48,142 nucleotides of DNA from Deltaproteobacteria bacterium (GTDB lineage: Bacteria; Myxococcota_A; UBA9160; SMWR01), in contig JAFDDG010000022.1 in assembly GCA_019310965.1 (NCBI GenBank), positions 1 through 48,142 of the forward strand, given 5' to 3'. Within the stretch, counting starts at the first letter, position 1. Each line of letters starts with the position of its first letter. A program made the translations under genes and the position numbers. Positions 8,194-17,362 of this stretch are shown here, in pieces. The notes beneath the pieces are model-generated. The model searched no databases, was not told the DNA's origin, and saw nothing but the letters and a program-made list of their open reading frames with translations.

Positions 8194-9669
8194 ATGGACC
8201 AACCTCGAATCCAGCCGGTACTCTTCGCGGTGCTCGCCGCCTGCGCGCTCGCCGCACCGGCCGCCGCGGGCCCGCGCGGCTATCTCGCAACACCCGCCGA
8301 GCTCGGCGAGATCGCGACCCGCGCCGACGCCGGCATCGAGCCGCACGCCTCAAACGTTGCAGCCATCCTGGACGAGGCGGAGCGCTCCTGGAACTTCACG
8401 CTGCGACGGAACGAAACCTGCAGCGGCGCGGATTCGCCCGCCTGGAACGACAACGGGCGCGGCACCAAGATCCTCGTCGCAAAGGCCTTTGCGTATCACC
8501 TCACCGGCGATGCCGCCTACGCCGGCCAGGTGAAGGACATCCTCGAAGAGATCATGTCCCAGGTCGAGACAATCTCAGTCGACGACCAGCAGTGCCGCCT
8601 GAACTTCGGCTGGGGCGCGCCGGAGCTCGTGATCGCCGCCGACCTCATCGAGGACTACTGGAAGGGCCGCACGTGTCGAGGCCCGGGGAGCACCCGCTAC
8701 GACGAGGCGTTGCTGGCTGACGGACCCTGCAAAGTGCGCTTCCAGAACTGGCTGATCAAGAACCCCTATTACGTGGTGTCGTACGCCGGCCGCCATTCGG
8801 CGAGCAACTGGGGCGCGGCCGCGACGAACGCCATGGCCCACATCGCCGACTATCTGAAGGATCGACCCGACGCGGAGCTCGTCCATCGGAATCCGAGACA
8901 GGTAAACGACGGACGCAACGTCACGCTGTCCCCTGCTGAGGCCTACGCGGCTGCGAACCAGATCGCGATCGAGCGAATGAACGGACACCGCGTCGAGTAC
9001 GGCAGCAAGTACTCCTGCAGCCTTTTCAGCTCCAGAAGCCAGGACTCCCGCTGGGATCCCGTCAAGTCGCAGATCACGGAGAACGGCATCATTCCCGAGG
9101 ACGCGCGACGCGATGAGTCGTGCAACATCCCGAAGTACGACGGGAGCTACCAGAACTACCCGCAGCTCCACATCGGAAACAACGTTCAGCAGTGCGAGCT
9201 AATGCGCAGGCGCGGCGACACGTCGTGCTTCGACAACGTCGAGCGGACGGACGTCCCGGCATTCGAGTTCGAGGATCGCGGCGGCACGCGTCGCACCACG
9301 CATCTCCGCCCGGGCCGCGGGTCGCTCGAGCGCGCCATCAACGCCATCATCATCGATGCCGGAACCGAGTGGCGCCGCACCTCCGCGCTCGTCGTGGCGT
9401 ACCGCTACTACGCCTCGCACAGCCGGCTGGCCGGTGTCGAGAGTTGGGCGCCCTACCTGTCGGGCGGATCGAAGGACTGCTCACAGGACATCTGCTTCGG
9501 GGCTCTGACTCACGGGCTGGCGAGCGGCGAGGCGGGCTCCGCGACGCCGTCGTCCGAGCCACCTGCCTCCGATCCCGAGCCACCTGTCTCCGATCCCGAG
9601 CCGCCGCCGTCCGAGGCCGGACCTCCCGGTCGGCCCGGCCGCCCACACGTGGTGGACTTCCAGCCCTGA
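8194..9669 (+). CDS. Secreted alginate-lyase-like protein with Pro-rich tail
   Basis: A 491-residue exported protein. A signal peptide (MDQPRIQPVLFAVLAACALAAPAAA, about 1-25) is followed by an all-alpha domain (about 30-430) resembling the alpha/alpha-toroid alginate lyase (PL5-like) family. Supporting stretches are the start YLATPAELGEIATRADAG, LVAKAFAYHLTGDAAYA, and SNWGAAATNAMAHIADYL. Several cysteine pairs suggest disulfides. The last ~40 residues are a Pro/Glu/Ser linker with a 7-residue repeat (EPPxSDP) ending in HVVDFQP, perhaps a surface tether. The ATG at 8194 is chosen because the signal peptide begins there. The catalytic activity is not proven by motif. Position next to the polysaccharide locus suggests polymer trimming or degradation. 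Confidence 0.7.
   Translation: MDQPRIQPVLFAVLAACALAAPAAAGPRGYLATPAELGEIATRADAGIEPHASNVAAILDEAERSWNFTLRRNETCSGADSPAWNDNGRGTKILVAKAFAYHLTGDAAYAGQVKDILEEIMSQVETISVDDQQCRLNFGWGAPELVIAADLIEDYWKGRTCRGPGSTRYDEALLADGPCKVRFQNWLIKNPYYVVSYAGRHSASNWGAAATNAMAHIADYLKDRPDAELVHRNPRQVNDGRNVTLSPAEAYAAANQIAIERMNGHRVEYGSKYSCSLFSSRSQDSRWDPVKSQITENGIIPEDARRDESCNIPKYDGSYQNYPQLHIGNNVQQCELMRRRGDTSCFDNVERTDVPAFEFEDRGGTRRTTHLRPGRGSLERAINAIIIDAGTEWRRTSALVVAYRYYASHSRLAGVESWAPYLSGGSKDCSQDICFGALTHGLASGEAGSATPSSEPPASDPEPPVSDPEPPPSEAGPPGRPGRPHVVDFQP
9556..9618 (+). repeat. Tandem 21-bp repeat (three units) in the lyase-like gene
   Basis: Three consecutive 21-base units (9556-9576, 9577-9597, 9598-9618) encode EPPASDP, EPPVSDP and EPPPSE(A). 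The first two differ by one base and the third is diverged. Copy number in this linker is likely to vary between strains by slippage. Confidence 0.8.
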
Positions 9670-9764
9670 ATCGAGCTGCGTTGCTGGAGCGAAGGGCCCG
9701 GCGGGGCACCCACGCGAGCCTGCCCTGGCCAACGCGGTACGTCGCCGGAGCGTCTCCCCCGGAG

Positions 9765-10838
9765 CTAGCGGCGGGCGCCGCGTGCAAGGGCGCCGTGGGC
9801 TCCTCGCAGGAGCTGGCGTCCGTCGAGACTCGCGGCCAGCAGCAGGTTCCGGCGGTCGAAGAGCTTCCCCAGCCCAGTCGTCGAGCGTCGGACTGTCGCG
9901 AGCGAGCCGTAAGACAGGCGCACCACCAGGAAACGGATCAGCGCGGCCCTCGCCCACGAGACGCGGAGTCGTCGCGCAAGATCTTCGGGTAGCTCGCAGC
10001 CAGTCGCGACACCGGCGGCCGCAAGTGCGGTATACGCGAGACCGCTTGCGCGGGCCGAGTTCGCGCTGCGACCGAACGCGTCCCAGTCGAGGTCCGAGTG
10101 GCGGCGCACCAGCTCACCGATACCGCAGAGCGACTTCAAGCGGAAGAAATGCTTGCCGCCGCTGTCGATACACGCGAAGAGCAGCTGATCGGGAACGCTC
10201 ATCACGAGCGCCGACAGATCGCCCTCCCCGATCTTCACGCGCACCGCATCCTTCCAGACGCGCTCGACGTCCGGCTGCAACAGCCCGTGCAGCAGGAGAT
10301 CGGGGTGGATCCCGGCGTGCGCATCGATGGCGGGCTGCTCACCGCGACGGGTCTCGATGTCGCGCCTCACGTCTGGCGCCAGCCCGCTCCACTCCACACG
10401 AAGGCAGAGATCGACATCCGACGTCGACGTGAACCAGGGTTTCTCGTAGACGCACCGATCGAGCGCTGCCCCCTTGATGAGCATGACGTCGATCCCGAGA
10501 TCGCGAAAGTCGCGGAGTGCACTCTCGAGTGCACGCGCGCAGTCGCGCTTCTCGGTCACGGTTCGCGACCGAGCGGCCGCGAAGTCCCGTGCGACCTCCG
10601 CGGGCAGGCGCGCATGGACCGCCCCGCACTGCTCCAGGTTTTCGAGAATCAGCGGCGCGATCTGGTGGCCAAGGGCGGTAGCGAGTACCGCTTCCCAGCA
10701 CAGAGGCTCGCCGGCAGCGCGGCAGAGCGCTGCGCGATCCGAAGCGCCGAGATGCTGGCGGCAGCAGGCCAGCAAAACCCGTTCCTCGGCGGACCGCCTG
10801 CACTCGAAGCGCTTTCGCAAGTGGCCCCAGGTCGTCAT
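9765..10838 (-). CDS. Nucleotidyltransferase-family protein (NTP_transf_5-like)
   Basis: A 357-residue cytosolic protein of the uncharacterised nucleotidyltransferase family often found in exopolysaccharide loci. The diagnostic segment is DVMLIKGAALDRCVYEKPWFTSTSDVDLCL, holding the GxxL...R...DxD pattern of the nucleotidyltransferase palm. The rest is largely helical. Its ATG overlaps the stop of the upstream ATP-grasp gene by 4 bases (ATGA at 10835-10838), so the two are translationally coupled. A role in modifying a sugar or lipid-linked intermediate with a nucleotide or phosphate is inferred from context only. It is the last gene of the leftward arm of the locus. Confidence 0.78.
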   Translation of the reverse strand: MTTWGHLRKRFECRRSAEERVLLACCRQHLGASDRAALCRAAGEPLCWEAVLATALGHQIAPLILENLEQCGAVHARLPAEVARDFAAARSRTVTEKRDCARALESALRDFRDLGIDVMLIKGAALDRCVYEKPWFTSTSDVDLCLRVEWSGLAPDVRRDIETRRGEQPAIDAHAGIHPDLLLHGLLQPDVERVWKDAVRVKIGEGDLSALVMSVPDQLLFACIDSGGKHFFRLKSLCGIGELVRRHSDLDWDAFGRSANSARASGLAYTALAAAGVATGCELPEDLARRLRVSWARAALIRFLVVRLSYGSLATVRRSTTGLGKLFDRRNLLLAASLDGRQLLRGAHGALARGARR

Positions 10839-12085
10839 CCGTCGTTCGCGGTCCGACCCAGCAGGCGCCGAGCGAATCGGGCCGGAATGCGGCGGAGTTC
10901 AGCCAGCGCGGGGCCGGGATCGTCTCGCGACGCAAAGTCCCAGCGCTGACTGCGACTCGCGAGCGCCGCCAGTGCACGGAATGCGGCCCGACGCGGCGGC
11001 ACAGGAAGGAATGCGAAGCGCCGGCGACCGAGCAGCACGTTGCCGATCCAGAGCAGCAGGTGGTCGAGGTCGTAGGCTCTCACTCCGATCTCGTACGTCG
11101 GCGGTGGCATGTCGCGGCTCTGCGTCGGATCCATGCACAGCTCGGCCCAAGCGCTCGGAAAGTCGACGCCACTCATCACCGCCAGCGGCATCGAGCCCCA
11201 CACCCGCCCGTTGATTTCCATCAGCGCGGGGCGCTCTCCCCCCTTGAACTCCACCATGATGGGCCCGGTCCACTTCAGCGCCCCGACGAGACGCCGAGCG
11301 TAGTCGTAGAGCTCCGAGTCGAGAGGCATGCTCTCGCGCCAGGCACTCGCACCGCCGGTGATCGGCACCTCCGCGAGGCGCCGATGCTGGAAGGCCAGCA
11401 GCGGGCGCCCATCCTGGGCGAGGATCTCCACGCCGACGCCCTCGCCGCCGCGATACTCCTGCAGCAGCAGCGCGTAGCGGCCGTCCGCCCGGCGGACCTG
11501 CGCGACCAGCTGATCGAGATCCCGCGCATAGCTCACCGCGCACGCATCGAGACGCCCCGAGCAGGCGTCGTAGTGCCGTGAGGATTCGGGCTTCACCACC
11601 ACGGGCCAGGTGAGATCGGCGGCCCTCCTCTCCGCTTCGGCAACCGTACGCACCGACAAGGTGCGTGGCGTCGGCACGCCGAGCGCACGGGCCAGCTCGA
11701 GCGTCCGCTCCTTGTTGCAGACTCGAGCCAGTGCGTCGGGCTCCGCGATGGCGAGCCGGCTGACGCCAGCGAACTCCTGGCGGCGCGCGGCCAGCGGATG
11801 GAGTGCGTCGTCGGTGACCGGCACCACGAGGTCCACCTCGTGGTGCCTCGCACCGGCCAGGATGGCCGCCACGAAGTCGTCCGACGAGGCGCGGGGGGAC
11901 GGGTAGACGAGCGTCTGGCCCGCATAGCGGGAACGAAACCCCGGACTGGTCGGCGACTGATCGGCGGCCACGACGCACCAGCCTTTGCGTCCGAGTGAGC
12001 GAATGATGCTGATTGCGCTGCCGCGTCCCGCATCGGTAACGAGGGCTGTCGGGGGCCGGTCGACGCGGCGGGCTTCAGGCATCAC
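10835..12085 (-). CDS. ATP-grasp domain protein of the polysaccharide locus
   Basis: A 416-residue carbamoyl-phosphate-synthase-like ATP-grasp ligase. The N-terminal domain (TALVTDAGRGSAISIIRSLGRKGWCVVAAD) has a pre-ATP-grasp Rossmann form. The ATP-grasp region includes PVVVKPESSRH, LLQEYRGGEGVGVEILAQDG and the metal-binding VEFKGGERPALMEINGRVWGS segment, with the E and N of EINGR conserved. Such ligases join a carboxylate to an amine or similar group. In polysaccharide clusters they are thought to decorate sugars with amino acids or other acids. It overlaps the thymidylate-kinase-like gene upstream by 11 bases and the nucleotidyltransferase downstream by 4, indicating one operon. The substrate is unknown. 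Confidence 0.82.
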   Translation of the reverse strand: MMPEARRVDRPPTALVTDAGRGSAISIIRSLGRKGWCVVAADQSPTSPGFRSRYAGQTLVYPSPRASSDDFVAAILAGARHHEVDLVVPVTDDALHPLAARRQEFAGVSRLAIAEPDALARVCNKERTLELARALGVPTPRTLSVRTVAEAERRAADLTWPVVVKPESSRHYDACSGRLDACAVSYARDLDQLVAQVRRADGRYALLLQEYRGGEGVGVEILAQDGRPLLAFQHRRLAEVPITGGASAWRESMPLDSELYDYARRLVGALKWTGPIMVEFKGGERPALMEINGRVWGSMPLAVMSGVDFPSAWAELCMDPTQSRDMPPPTYEIGVRAYDLDHLLLWIGNVLLGRRRFAFLPVPPRRAAFRALAALASRSQRWDFASRDDPGPALAELRRIPARFARRLLGRTANDG

Positions 12086-12776
12086 GCTGCTCGCCGAAGC
12101 GCATGATACGGGCCATCACGTCCGCCATCACCACGTCGAGATCACGCCCGGCGTCGATCAACTCGAAGTGGTCGACAACGTCGCGCAGCTCGAGATACTC
12201 CTGGCGGCGACGCTCGAGCGACTCGGGAGTCCCCTCTCCCTTGCGAGCGAACAGGACCTCGGCCGAGGCGTCGAGCACGATCAACAGCTCGGGCCGCGGG
12301 TAGAACCGGTCGAGGAGCCAGCCGTGGAGCCGCGCCGACAGCGGGCGCGGCCGATCGCGGGCTGCGATCTCGTGCGCATAGAAGTCCGCGAAGAAGTGAC
12401 GGTCGAAGACGACCACGCTGCCGTGCCGCTGGTAGTGCCAGGCGACGCCCTGTCGGTACCATTCCTCCGCCAGCCGCTGCACGAGCCGCAGGCTCCGCTT
12501 CAGCGAACTCGAGACACTCCGCCGGGGCGCTTCGACTTCGAGGCTCGGCGGCCCGCCCTGGTCCGGCGCGCGGCCGAGCGCCTTCCTCACCGCCAGCCAG
12601 AGCCGGGTGGTCGGCAGCAGGTAGTTCGAGGCCTCCGGGTTGATGCCCATGTAGAGATACTTGAGCGGCACCGGACTCTCGCGTTCGAGTCGCCGCGCGA
12701 TCGTCGTCTTGCCCGCGCCGTCCGCACCGACGAGGGCGACACTGAAGGGACTGAATCCGTCGGGGGGCGACCTCAT
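12075..12776 (-). CDS. Thymidylate-kinase-like P-loop kinase of the polysaccharide locus
   Basis: A 233-residue P-loop NTPase. The Walker A motif is GADGAGKTT (about residues 17-25), an internal VVVFDRHFFADFYAHE gives the DR(H/Y) motif of the thymidylate kinase superfamily, and PELLIVLDASAEVLFARKGEGTPESLERRRQEYLEL matches the lid region. An insertion at about 45-85 and the genetic context argue against a housekeeping Tmk. Comparable proteins are regularly annotated in exosortase or capsule loci with unknown substrates, possibly sugars. It overlaps the deacetylase gene upstream by 4 bases (12773-12776) and the ATP-grasp gene downstream, so it is cotranslated with both. Confidence 0.8.
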   Translation of the reverse strand: MRSPPDGFSPFSVALVGADGAGKTTIARRLERESPVPLKYLYMGINPEASNYLLPTTRLWLAVRKALGRAPDQGGPPSLEVEAPRRSVSSSLKRSLRLVQRLAEEWYRQGVAWHYQRHGSVVVFDRHFFADFYAHEIAARDRPRPLSARLHGWLLDRFYPRPELLIVLDASAEVLFARKGEGTPESLERRRQEYLELRDVVDHFELIDAGRDLDVVMADVMARIMRFGEQRDA

Positions 12777-13795
12777 CGGAGCTCACCCGACGCCAGGTGT
12801 CGGTCGAAGCGAGCGAACTGTGCCAACAGCTGGACACGGAGCGCAGGCCCGGAGAGACGGCGCCCAACCGGAATTCGGGGCAGGCGCAGGGGCGTGTCGC
12901 GTCCGAGATCCACCACCCCGCGCTCCGTCGTGAACGCAAGCTCGTACCCCTCTTCCTCGACCACGCGGACGGCGGCGGCATCGTAGGCGCCACTCGGATA
13001 GGCGAGAACCGGAAGTGCCGAGCCGATCTCCCGCTCGAGATCGCGGCGCGCCCCGGAGACCTCTTCGCGGACCTCCTCGGCCGAGATGCGATCGAGCAGC
13101 GGGTGGTTCCGCGTGTGCGGACACAGACTCGCTCCGGCACGTGCGAGGGTGCGGAGATCGTCCCACTGGAGCACACAACGCGGACTCGACCCGACCTCGG
13201 CTTCGGCACACAGCTGATCGACCCACGCCATGGCATCGTGGTGCGGCAGTGCCTTCACCCGCTCGCGCAGACGTTTGAAGAGCCGCGTTCGATCGAACGG
13301 ACGGTTCCCGCGATCCTCGGCGAACGGGTCGAGCGTCTTCGCCCTTTGCAGCGCGTGATGGAGGCGATCCCACCAGAAGCCGCGCCCGGGTTCGCTCGCG
13401 AAAGCGGTCGGCACGAAGAGCGTGGCCGGGAGCCGCTCCCCCTCGAGAATCGGCCAGGCGTGGGCGAGAAAGTCGGTGTAGGCATCGTCGAACGTGATGA
13501 GGACGGCCCGCGGCGGGAACGGCCGACGACGGCGCACCGAGTCGAGCACCTCGTCCAGCGACAGCACACGGTGACGACGCGCGAGATCGCGCATCTGGCG
13601 CGCGAATTGTGCGGGAGTGGCACTGATCAACCCCGGGTAGAGATGCGGCTCCGCCTCCGGCTCGGCAACCCGGTGGTAGGTGAGCACGTGGAGGAGCCCG
13701 CTGCGCGCGGCACTCGCGCGCTCGAGCAGCCGAAGCAGCCCCAGTCTCTGGGCGCCGTGGGCCGCCGCGCTGGCCGCGTGCTTGAACGCCTCCAT
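12773..13795 (-). CDS. Polysaccharide deacetylase (NodB homology, CE4)
   Basis: A 340-residue NodB-domain protein expected to remove N-acetyl groups from a polymer or lipid-linked intermediate. LITFDDAYTDF supplies the catalytic and metal aspartates (DD motif), HTRNHPLL supplies the second motif with the metal histidine, and LAYPSGAYD is motif 3. A short N-terminal stretch with a weak hydrophobic segment is present but there is no clear signal peptide. The frame is open to an ATG at 13888, but that start would overlap the preceding gene by 59 bases. The ATG at 13795 (MEAFKHAAS) leaves a 34-base gap and was preferred; neither start has a clear ribosome site. It resembles deacetylases of exosortase-linked exopolysaccharide operons. 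Confidence 0.82.
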   Translation of the reverse strand: MEAFKHAASAAAHGAQRLGLLRLLERASAARSGLLHVLTYHRVAEPEAEPHLYPGLISATPAQFARQMRDLARRHRVLSLDEVLDSVRRRRPFPPRAVLITFDDAYTDFLAHAWPILEGERLPATLFVPTAFASEPGRGFWWDRLHHALQRAKTLDPFAEDRGNRPFDRTRLFKRLRERVKALPHHDAMAWVDQLCAEAEVGSSPRCVLQWDDLRTLARAGASLCPHTRNHPLLDRISAEEVREEVSGARRDLEREIGSALPVLAYPSGAYDAAAVRVVEEEGYELAFTTERGVVDLGRDTPLRLPRIPVGRRLSGPALRVQLLAQFARFDRHLASGELR

Positions 13796-13829
13796 CACGG
13801 TGTTCCGAACGGGGTCGCACCGGCCAAAG

Positions 13830-15314
13830 TCAGCGGTTCGTTCCGGCCTCGGCCGACGCGGAGCGAGCCTCTCCCGCATGAACTGCATTGACCCTGGGGA
13901 CGGGCTCGAGGTAGCTCGCCCCCGTCTGCTGGCGCCGATCGGCGACGAGCGCCAGCGCGAGCCCGCCGATCAGGCCGATCAGCACGCAGGGAAGGACGAC
14001 GAGCTCGGCCCGCGGCCAGACCTTCTCCGGTTCCGACCTCGGGCGCGTGAGAACGCGAACGATCACTCCCGCCTGATCGAGGGCACCGACCGCCAGGCGC
14101 TTCTCGCTCAGCATCCGAAACGTTTGGTCGTGGATCTCGGAGAGCTGCGCGATCTCGACCTGGAGCTCCTCCTGCCCAAAACGCTCGAGCTCGCTGGCGG
14201 AGTTCTTCTCCAGCTCGGTCTCGAGCCGCCGCGACCGGCGGGACTCCTCGGCGCGTTCCGTGGCAAGGGCGTGGCGAAGACGCGCAATCTCGCCACTGAC
14301 CGACGAGGCGAGCTGCTCCTCGAGCAGCTGGACCTCGCCCTCGACCGCCAGCAGGTCCGGGTGACGGCTGCCCAGCATGGCCTTCAGTTGGCGGCGCTCG
14401 GCGCGCGCTTCCTGCAGCTGCTCCAGAAGCGCCTCGTCGACGGTATCGCGCGGAAACGCACTGGAGCCGCTCGCCAGCGCGTGCTCGAGGGCCGAGAGCT
14501 CGGCCCGGAAGGTCGAGCGGCGGGTCGCCGCCTCGGCGGCGCTGCGCGCGTGGAATTCGAGAACCGATTTCTGGAGTGTGTGCAGGCTGCCGTCCTCGCC
14601 CGCCGAACCACTTTCGCGCAGCAACTGCTTGTACCGAGCCTTCAGCCCGGACAGCGTGGAGCGAAGCTCGGCCTCGCGCTTCGTGAGGAGGTCGAGAGCC
14701 TGGTTGTGAGCCGAGAACTCGATGTTGTAGAGGAAGTCGCGATACTCCCGCACCACGGCCTCGACGAATTTCGAGCCCGTCTCGGCCTGCGACGCACGAA
14801 AATTGATGGCGACGACGTCGGTGCCCCGTACGGGGGTGACGCTCAGCAGCGCGAGCGCCTTCGAGAGGGGGTCGAGGGTCTCGCCCTCCTCGGCCACGAA
14901 GAGCGGCACCGACAGGCTGGCGAGCGCCGGCTCGACGATGGTGGGGCTGTGGATGATCTCCGCCTGGGTGGCGAGGAACGCATTTCCGCTATTCATCCGC
15001 CTGAACTCATCCAGCGCCGAGTCGCGTCGTTCGACGAGAATCTCCGCGCCGACGCCATACACGGGCGCTGCAAAGTAGAGATACGTCCCGCCGAGCCCGA
15101 CAGCGGCGCACACGGCGTACACGACGAGCAGCCACTGGCGGCGCAGCACGCCCGGGAGCTCCTCGAGAAAGATCGAAAAGCCCGAATCGAGCGGTGGCGC
15201 GCTGCCCACGGAAGATTGAACGACCCAGACCTCGTGGCCTTCGGAATCCGTGAGCCGAAGCGGCACGTCGCGTCGCAACTCGGGAACGTCGCTGGGAGGG
15301 GTGTTGTCACTCAT
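13830..15314 (-). CDS. Wzz/GumC-type polysaccharide chain-length protein (no kinase domain)
   Basis: A 494-residue inner-membrane polysaccharide co-polymerase. It has a cytosolic N-terminus (1-58), TM1 at about 60-82 (WLLVVYAVCAAVGLGGTYLYF), a periplasmic Wzz domain, a long coiled coil (about 205-405, rich in E/R/L heptads such as LEHALASG and ERRQLKAMLGSRHPDL) and TM2 near 440-465 (VVLPCVLIGLIGGLALALVAD). After TM2 comes a short tail with no Walker motifs, so the tyrosine autokinase domain found in some relatives is absent. No stand-alone kinase is found in the window. It is the first gene of the leftward arm and is divergent from the initiating transferase. Confidence 0.85.
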   Translation of the reverse strand: MSDNTPPSDVPELRRDVPLRLTDSEGHEVWVVQSSVGSAPPLDSGFSIFLEELPGVLRRQWLLVVYAVCAAVGLGGTYLYFAAPVYGVGAEILVERRDSALDEFRRMNSGNAFLATQAEIIHSPTIVEPALASLSVPLFVAEEGETLDPLSKALALLSVTPVRGTDVVAINFRASQAETGSKFVEAVVREYRDFLYNIEFSAHNQALDLLTKREAELRSTLSGLKARYKQLLRESGSAGEDGSLHTLQKSVLEFHARSAAEAATRRSTFRAELSALEHALASGSSAFPRDTVDEALLEQLQEARAERRQLKAMLGSRHPDLLAVEGEVQLLEEQLASSVSGEIARLRHALATERAEESRRSRRLETELEKNSASELERFGQEELQVEIAQLSEIHDQTFRMLSEKRLAVGALDQAGVIVRVLTRPRSEPEKVWPRAELVVLPCVLIGLIGGLALALVADRRQQTGASYLEPVPRVNAVHAGEARSASAEAGTNR

Positions 15315-15731
15315 TTCGACACTCGACTAATGAGATCTTCGCATCACGCCCGACACGAAGGGCTGCAGCAAGCAGGATACGCCGAACGGCCCGCGCGCCA
15401 AGCGTCTCGATTGCAGGTTACCACGGTCGCCCCCCCTACGGTGCGAGGGGCTCAACAAGTCGAGGCCATCCTGGCACGGCAGGCGCCGGGCAACTAGGGA
15501 ACATAAAACCCTGAGTTTCCTCACCGAATACAGGTCATAACGATCCATCCCGAAAACCGGCAATCGAGAAAGTTTACCAAGACCTGGCGCTCGTATGGTA
15601 TTTCTACCGAACCCGGAGCGTGCCCTTGTTCAGTTGCGGCCGAGTCGATCGAGGGGATCGTGCGTAAGACAGCTGACGGAAAAGAAGACTTTCTCGCGGG
15701 CATTGCGCCCTCCCCGCTTCGAGAGGCAAAG
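15315..15731. promoter_or_regulatory. Divergent intergenic region of the polysaccharide locus
   Basis: This 417-base gap separates the chain-length gene (leftward) from the sugar transferase (rightward) and must carry the promoters of both arms. The stretch 15490-15610 is more A/T-rich than its surroundings. It contains TATGGT (15594-15599) as a possible -10 box for the rightward arm, with a poor -35 partner. I see no convincing gene, palindromic operator or sigma-54 box. Confidence 0.4.
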
Positions 15732-16388
<657 letters not shown>

Positions 16389-16476
16389 TGACATAATGGG
16401 TTGAGGTGCTCTCCGAAGCTGAGCGGGTGGGTTGCGAATCGCAACTGCTGAACTGAGAATTGAGGGACGGTCGCTA

Positions 16477-17331
16477 GTGCGAGACTTGCGTGGATGGTGT
16501 GTCGCGAATTTTGTATGGCTCTTTGCCCTCTACAACATCGAACGGGTCACTGGACCGCTCGGGCTGGCTCCCTTTCTCTACCCGCTCACCGTCGCGCTCT
16601 CTCTGGCGTTGGTCGCCGTACCGCGACTTCACGATTGGAGCCGCACGGTGTTGGCGATCGTCGCTGCAGGCTTTCTCACAGCGAAGCTGCTCCTCGGTCA
16701 GGAGATCTGGGGGGCCGCATTCAGCGTGACCTCTCTCGAGGTGCTCGCCCTCGGAATGACGACGACGCTCGGCGCTGGATTTGGGCGCCTGCTGGCCGAG
16801 TTCTCGGAATCGAGCCACAACTTGACGATCCAGCACCTGCAGGACCGCTCGGCCTCCTTCGAGGCCGAGCAGGGCCGGATCTTCCAGGAGATCCGGCGCG
16901 CCCGTCGCAACGATCGGCCAGCGGCTCTTCTCACCTTCTCGGTGGATCCCGACGAGGTCGTTGAACAATCCGACCGATTGATGCTCGACGTCCAGCGGAC
17001 AAACCTCAAGCGCTATGTCACCACACGCATCGGGGAGCTCCTCAGCCAGGAGTTGAACGGCTCCGCCATCATCACCCGGCGCAACGGTCACTTCGTGACG
17101 CTCCTGCCCGAGACGCGCAAGGAGGAAGTGACCGGGCTGCTGCAACGCCTTTCGGACGCCACCAAGCGTGAGCTCGGCGTAACGCTCCACGCGGGATCGG
17201 CGTCCTTCCCCGACGAGGAGATCACGTTCGCTCGATTGCTCGAGCGCGCCGAAGGGCGGATGTGGACGCCGAGGCCCGAGGCCCCCGTCCCTCAGGAGGC
17301 CGCGGACCCGCAGCTGGCGAGCGTCCCCTAG
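16477..17331 (+). CDS. Membrane protein with degenerate GGDEF-like domain
   Basis: About 284 residues. Roughly four hydrophobic segments in the first 110 residues (for example ANFVWLFALYNIE, LGLAPFLYPLTVALSLALVAV, VLAIVAAGFLTAKLLL) are followed by a short coiled region. The soluble domain ends GVTLHAGSASFPDEEITFARLLERAEGRMW, which matches the last third of a GGDEF domain. The signature loop reads RRNGHF rather than GGDEF, so diguanylate cyclase activity is not expected. It may bind c-di-GMP or act structurally. GTG 16477 follows a GAGGGA site; a TTG at 16432 is an alternative start. It sits between the initiating transferase and a GT4, in the same direction. Confidence 0.65.
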   Translation: MRDLRGWCVANFVWLFALYNIERVTGPLGLAPFLYPLTVALSLALVAVPRLHDWSRTVLAIVAAGFLTAKLLLGQEIWGAAFSVTSLEVLALGMTTTLGAGFGRLLAEFSESSHNLTIQHLQDRSASFEAEQGRIFQEIRRARRNDRPAALLTFSVDPDEVVEQSDRLMLDVQRTNLKRYVTTRIGELLSQELNGSAIITRRNGHFVTLLPETRKEEVTGLLQRLSDATKRELGVTLHAGSASFPDEEITFARLLERAEGRMWTPRPEAPVPQEAADPQLASVP

Positions 17332-17362
17332 CCGATGCGCGCCGCTTTCGGGGAGTCCTGAC

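Noticed and set aside
9556..9618. CRISPR-like repeats
   Set aside because: These are in-frame 21-bp tandem units encoding a proline-rich linker, without spacers. No CRISPR array was seen elsewhere.
13796..13888. Longer start for the polysaccharide deacetylase at 13888
   Set aside because: It would overlap the chain-length gene by 59 bases and adds Arg/Pro-rich residues unlike the family, so ATG 13795 is preferred, though not proven.
15460..15490. Sigma-54 promoter starting at TGGCACGG in the divergent region
   Set aside because: A TGGCAC half is present but the required GC of a -12 TTGC element is not at the right spacing.
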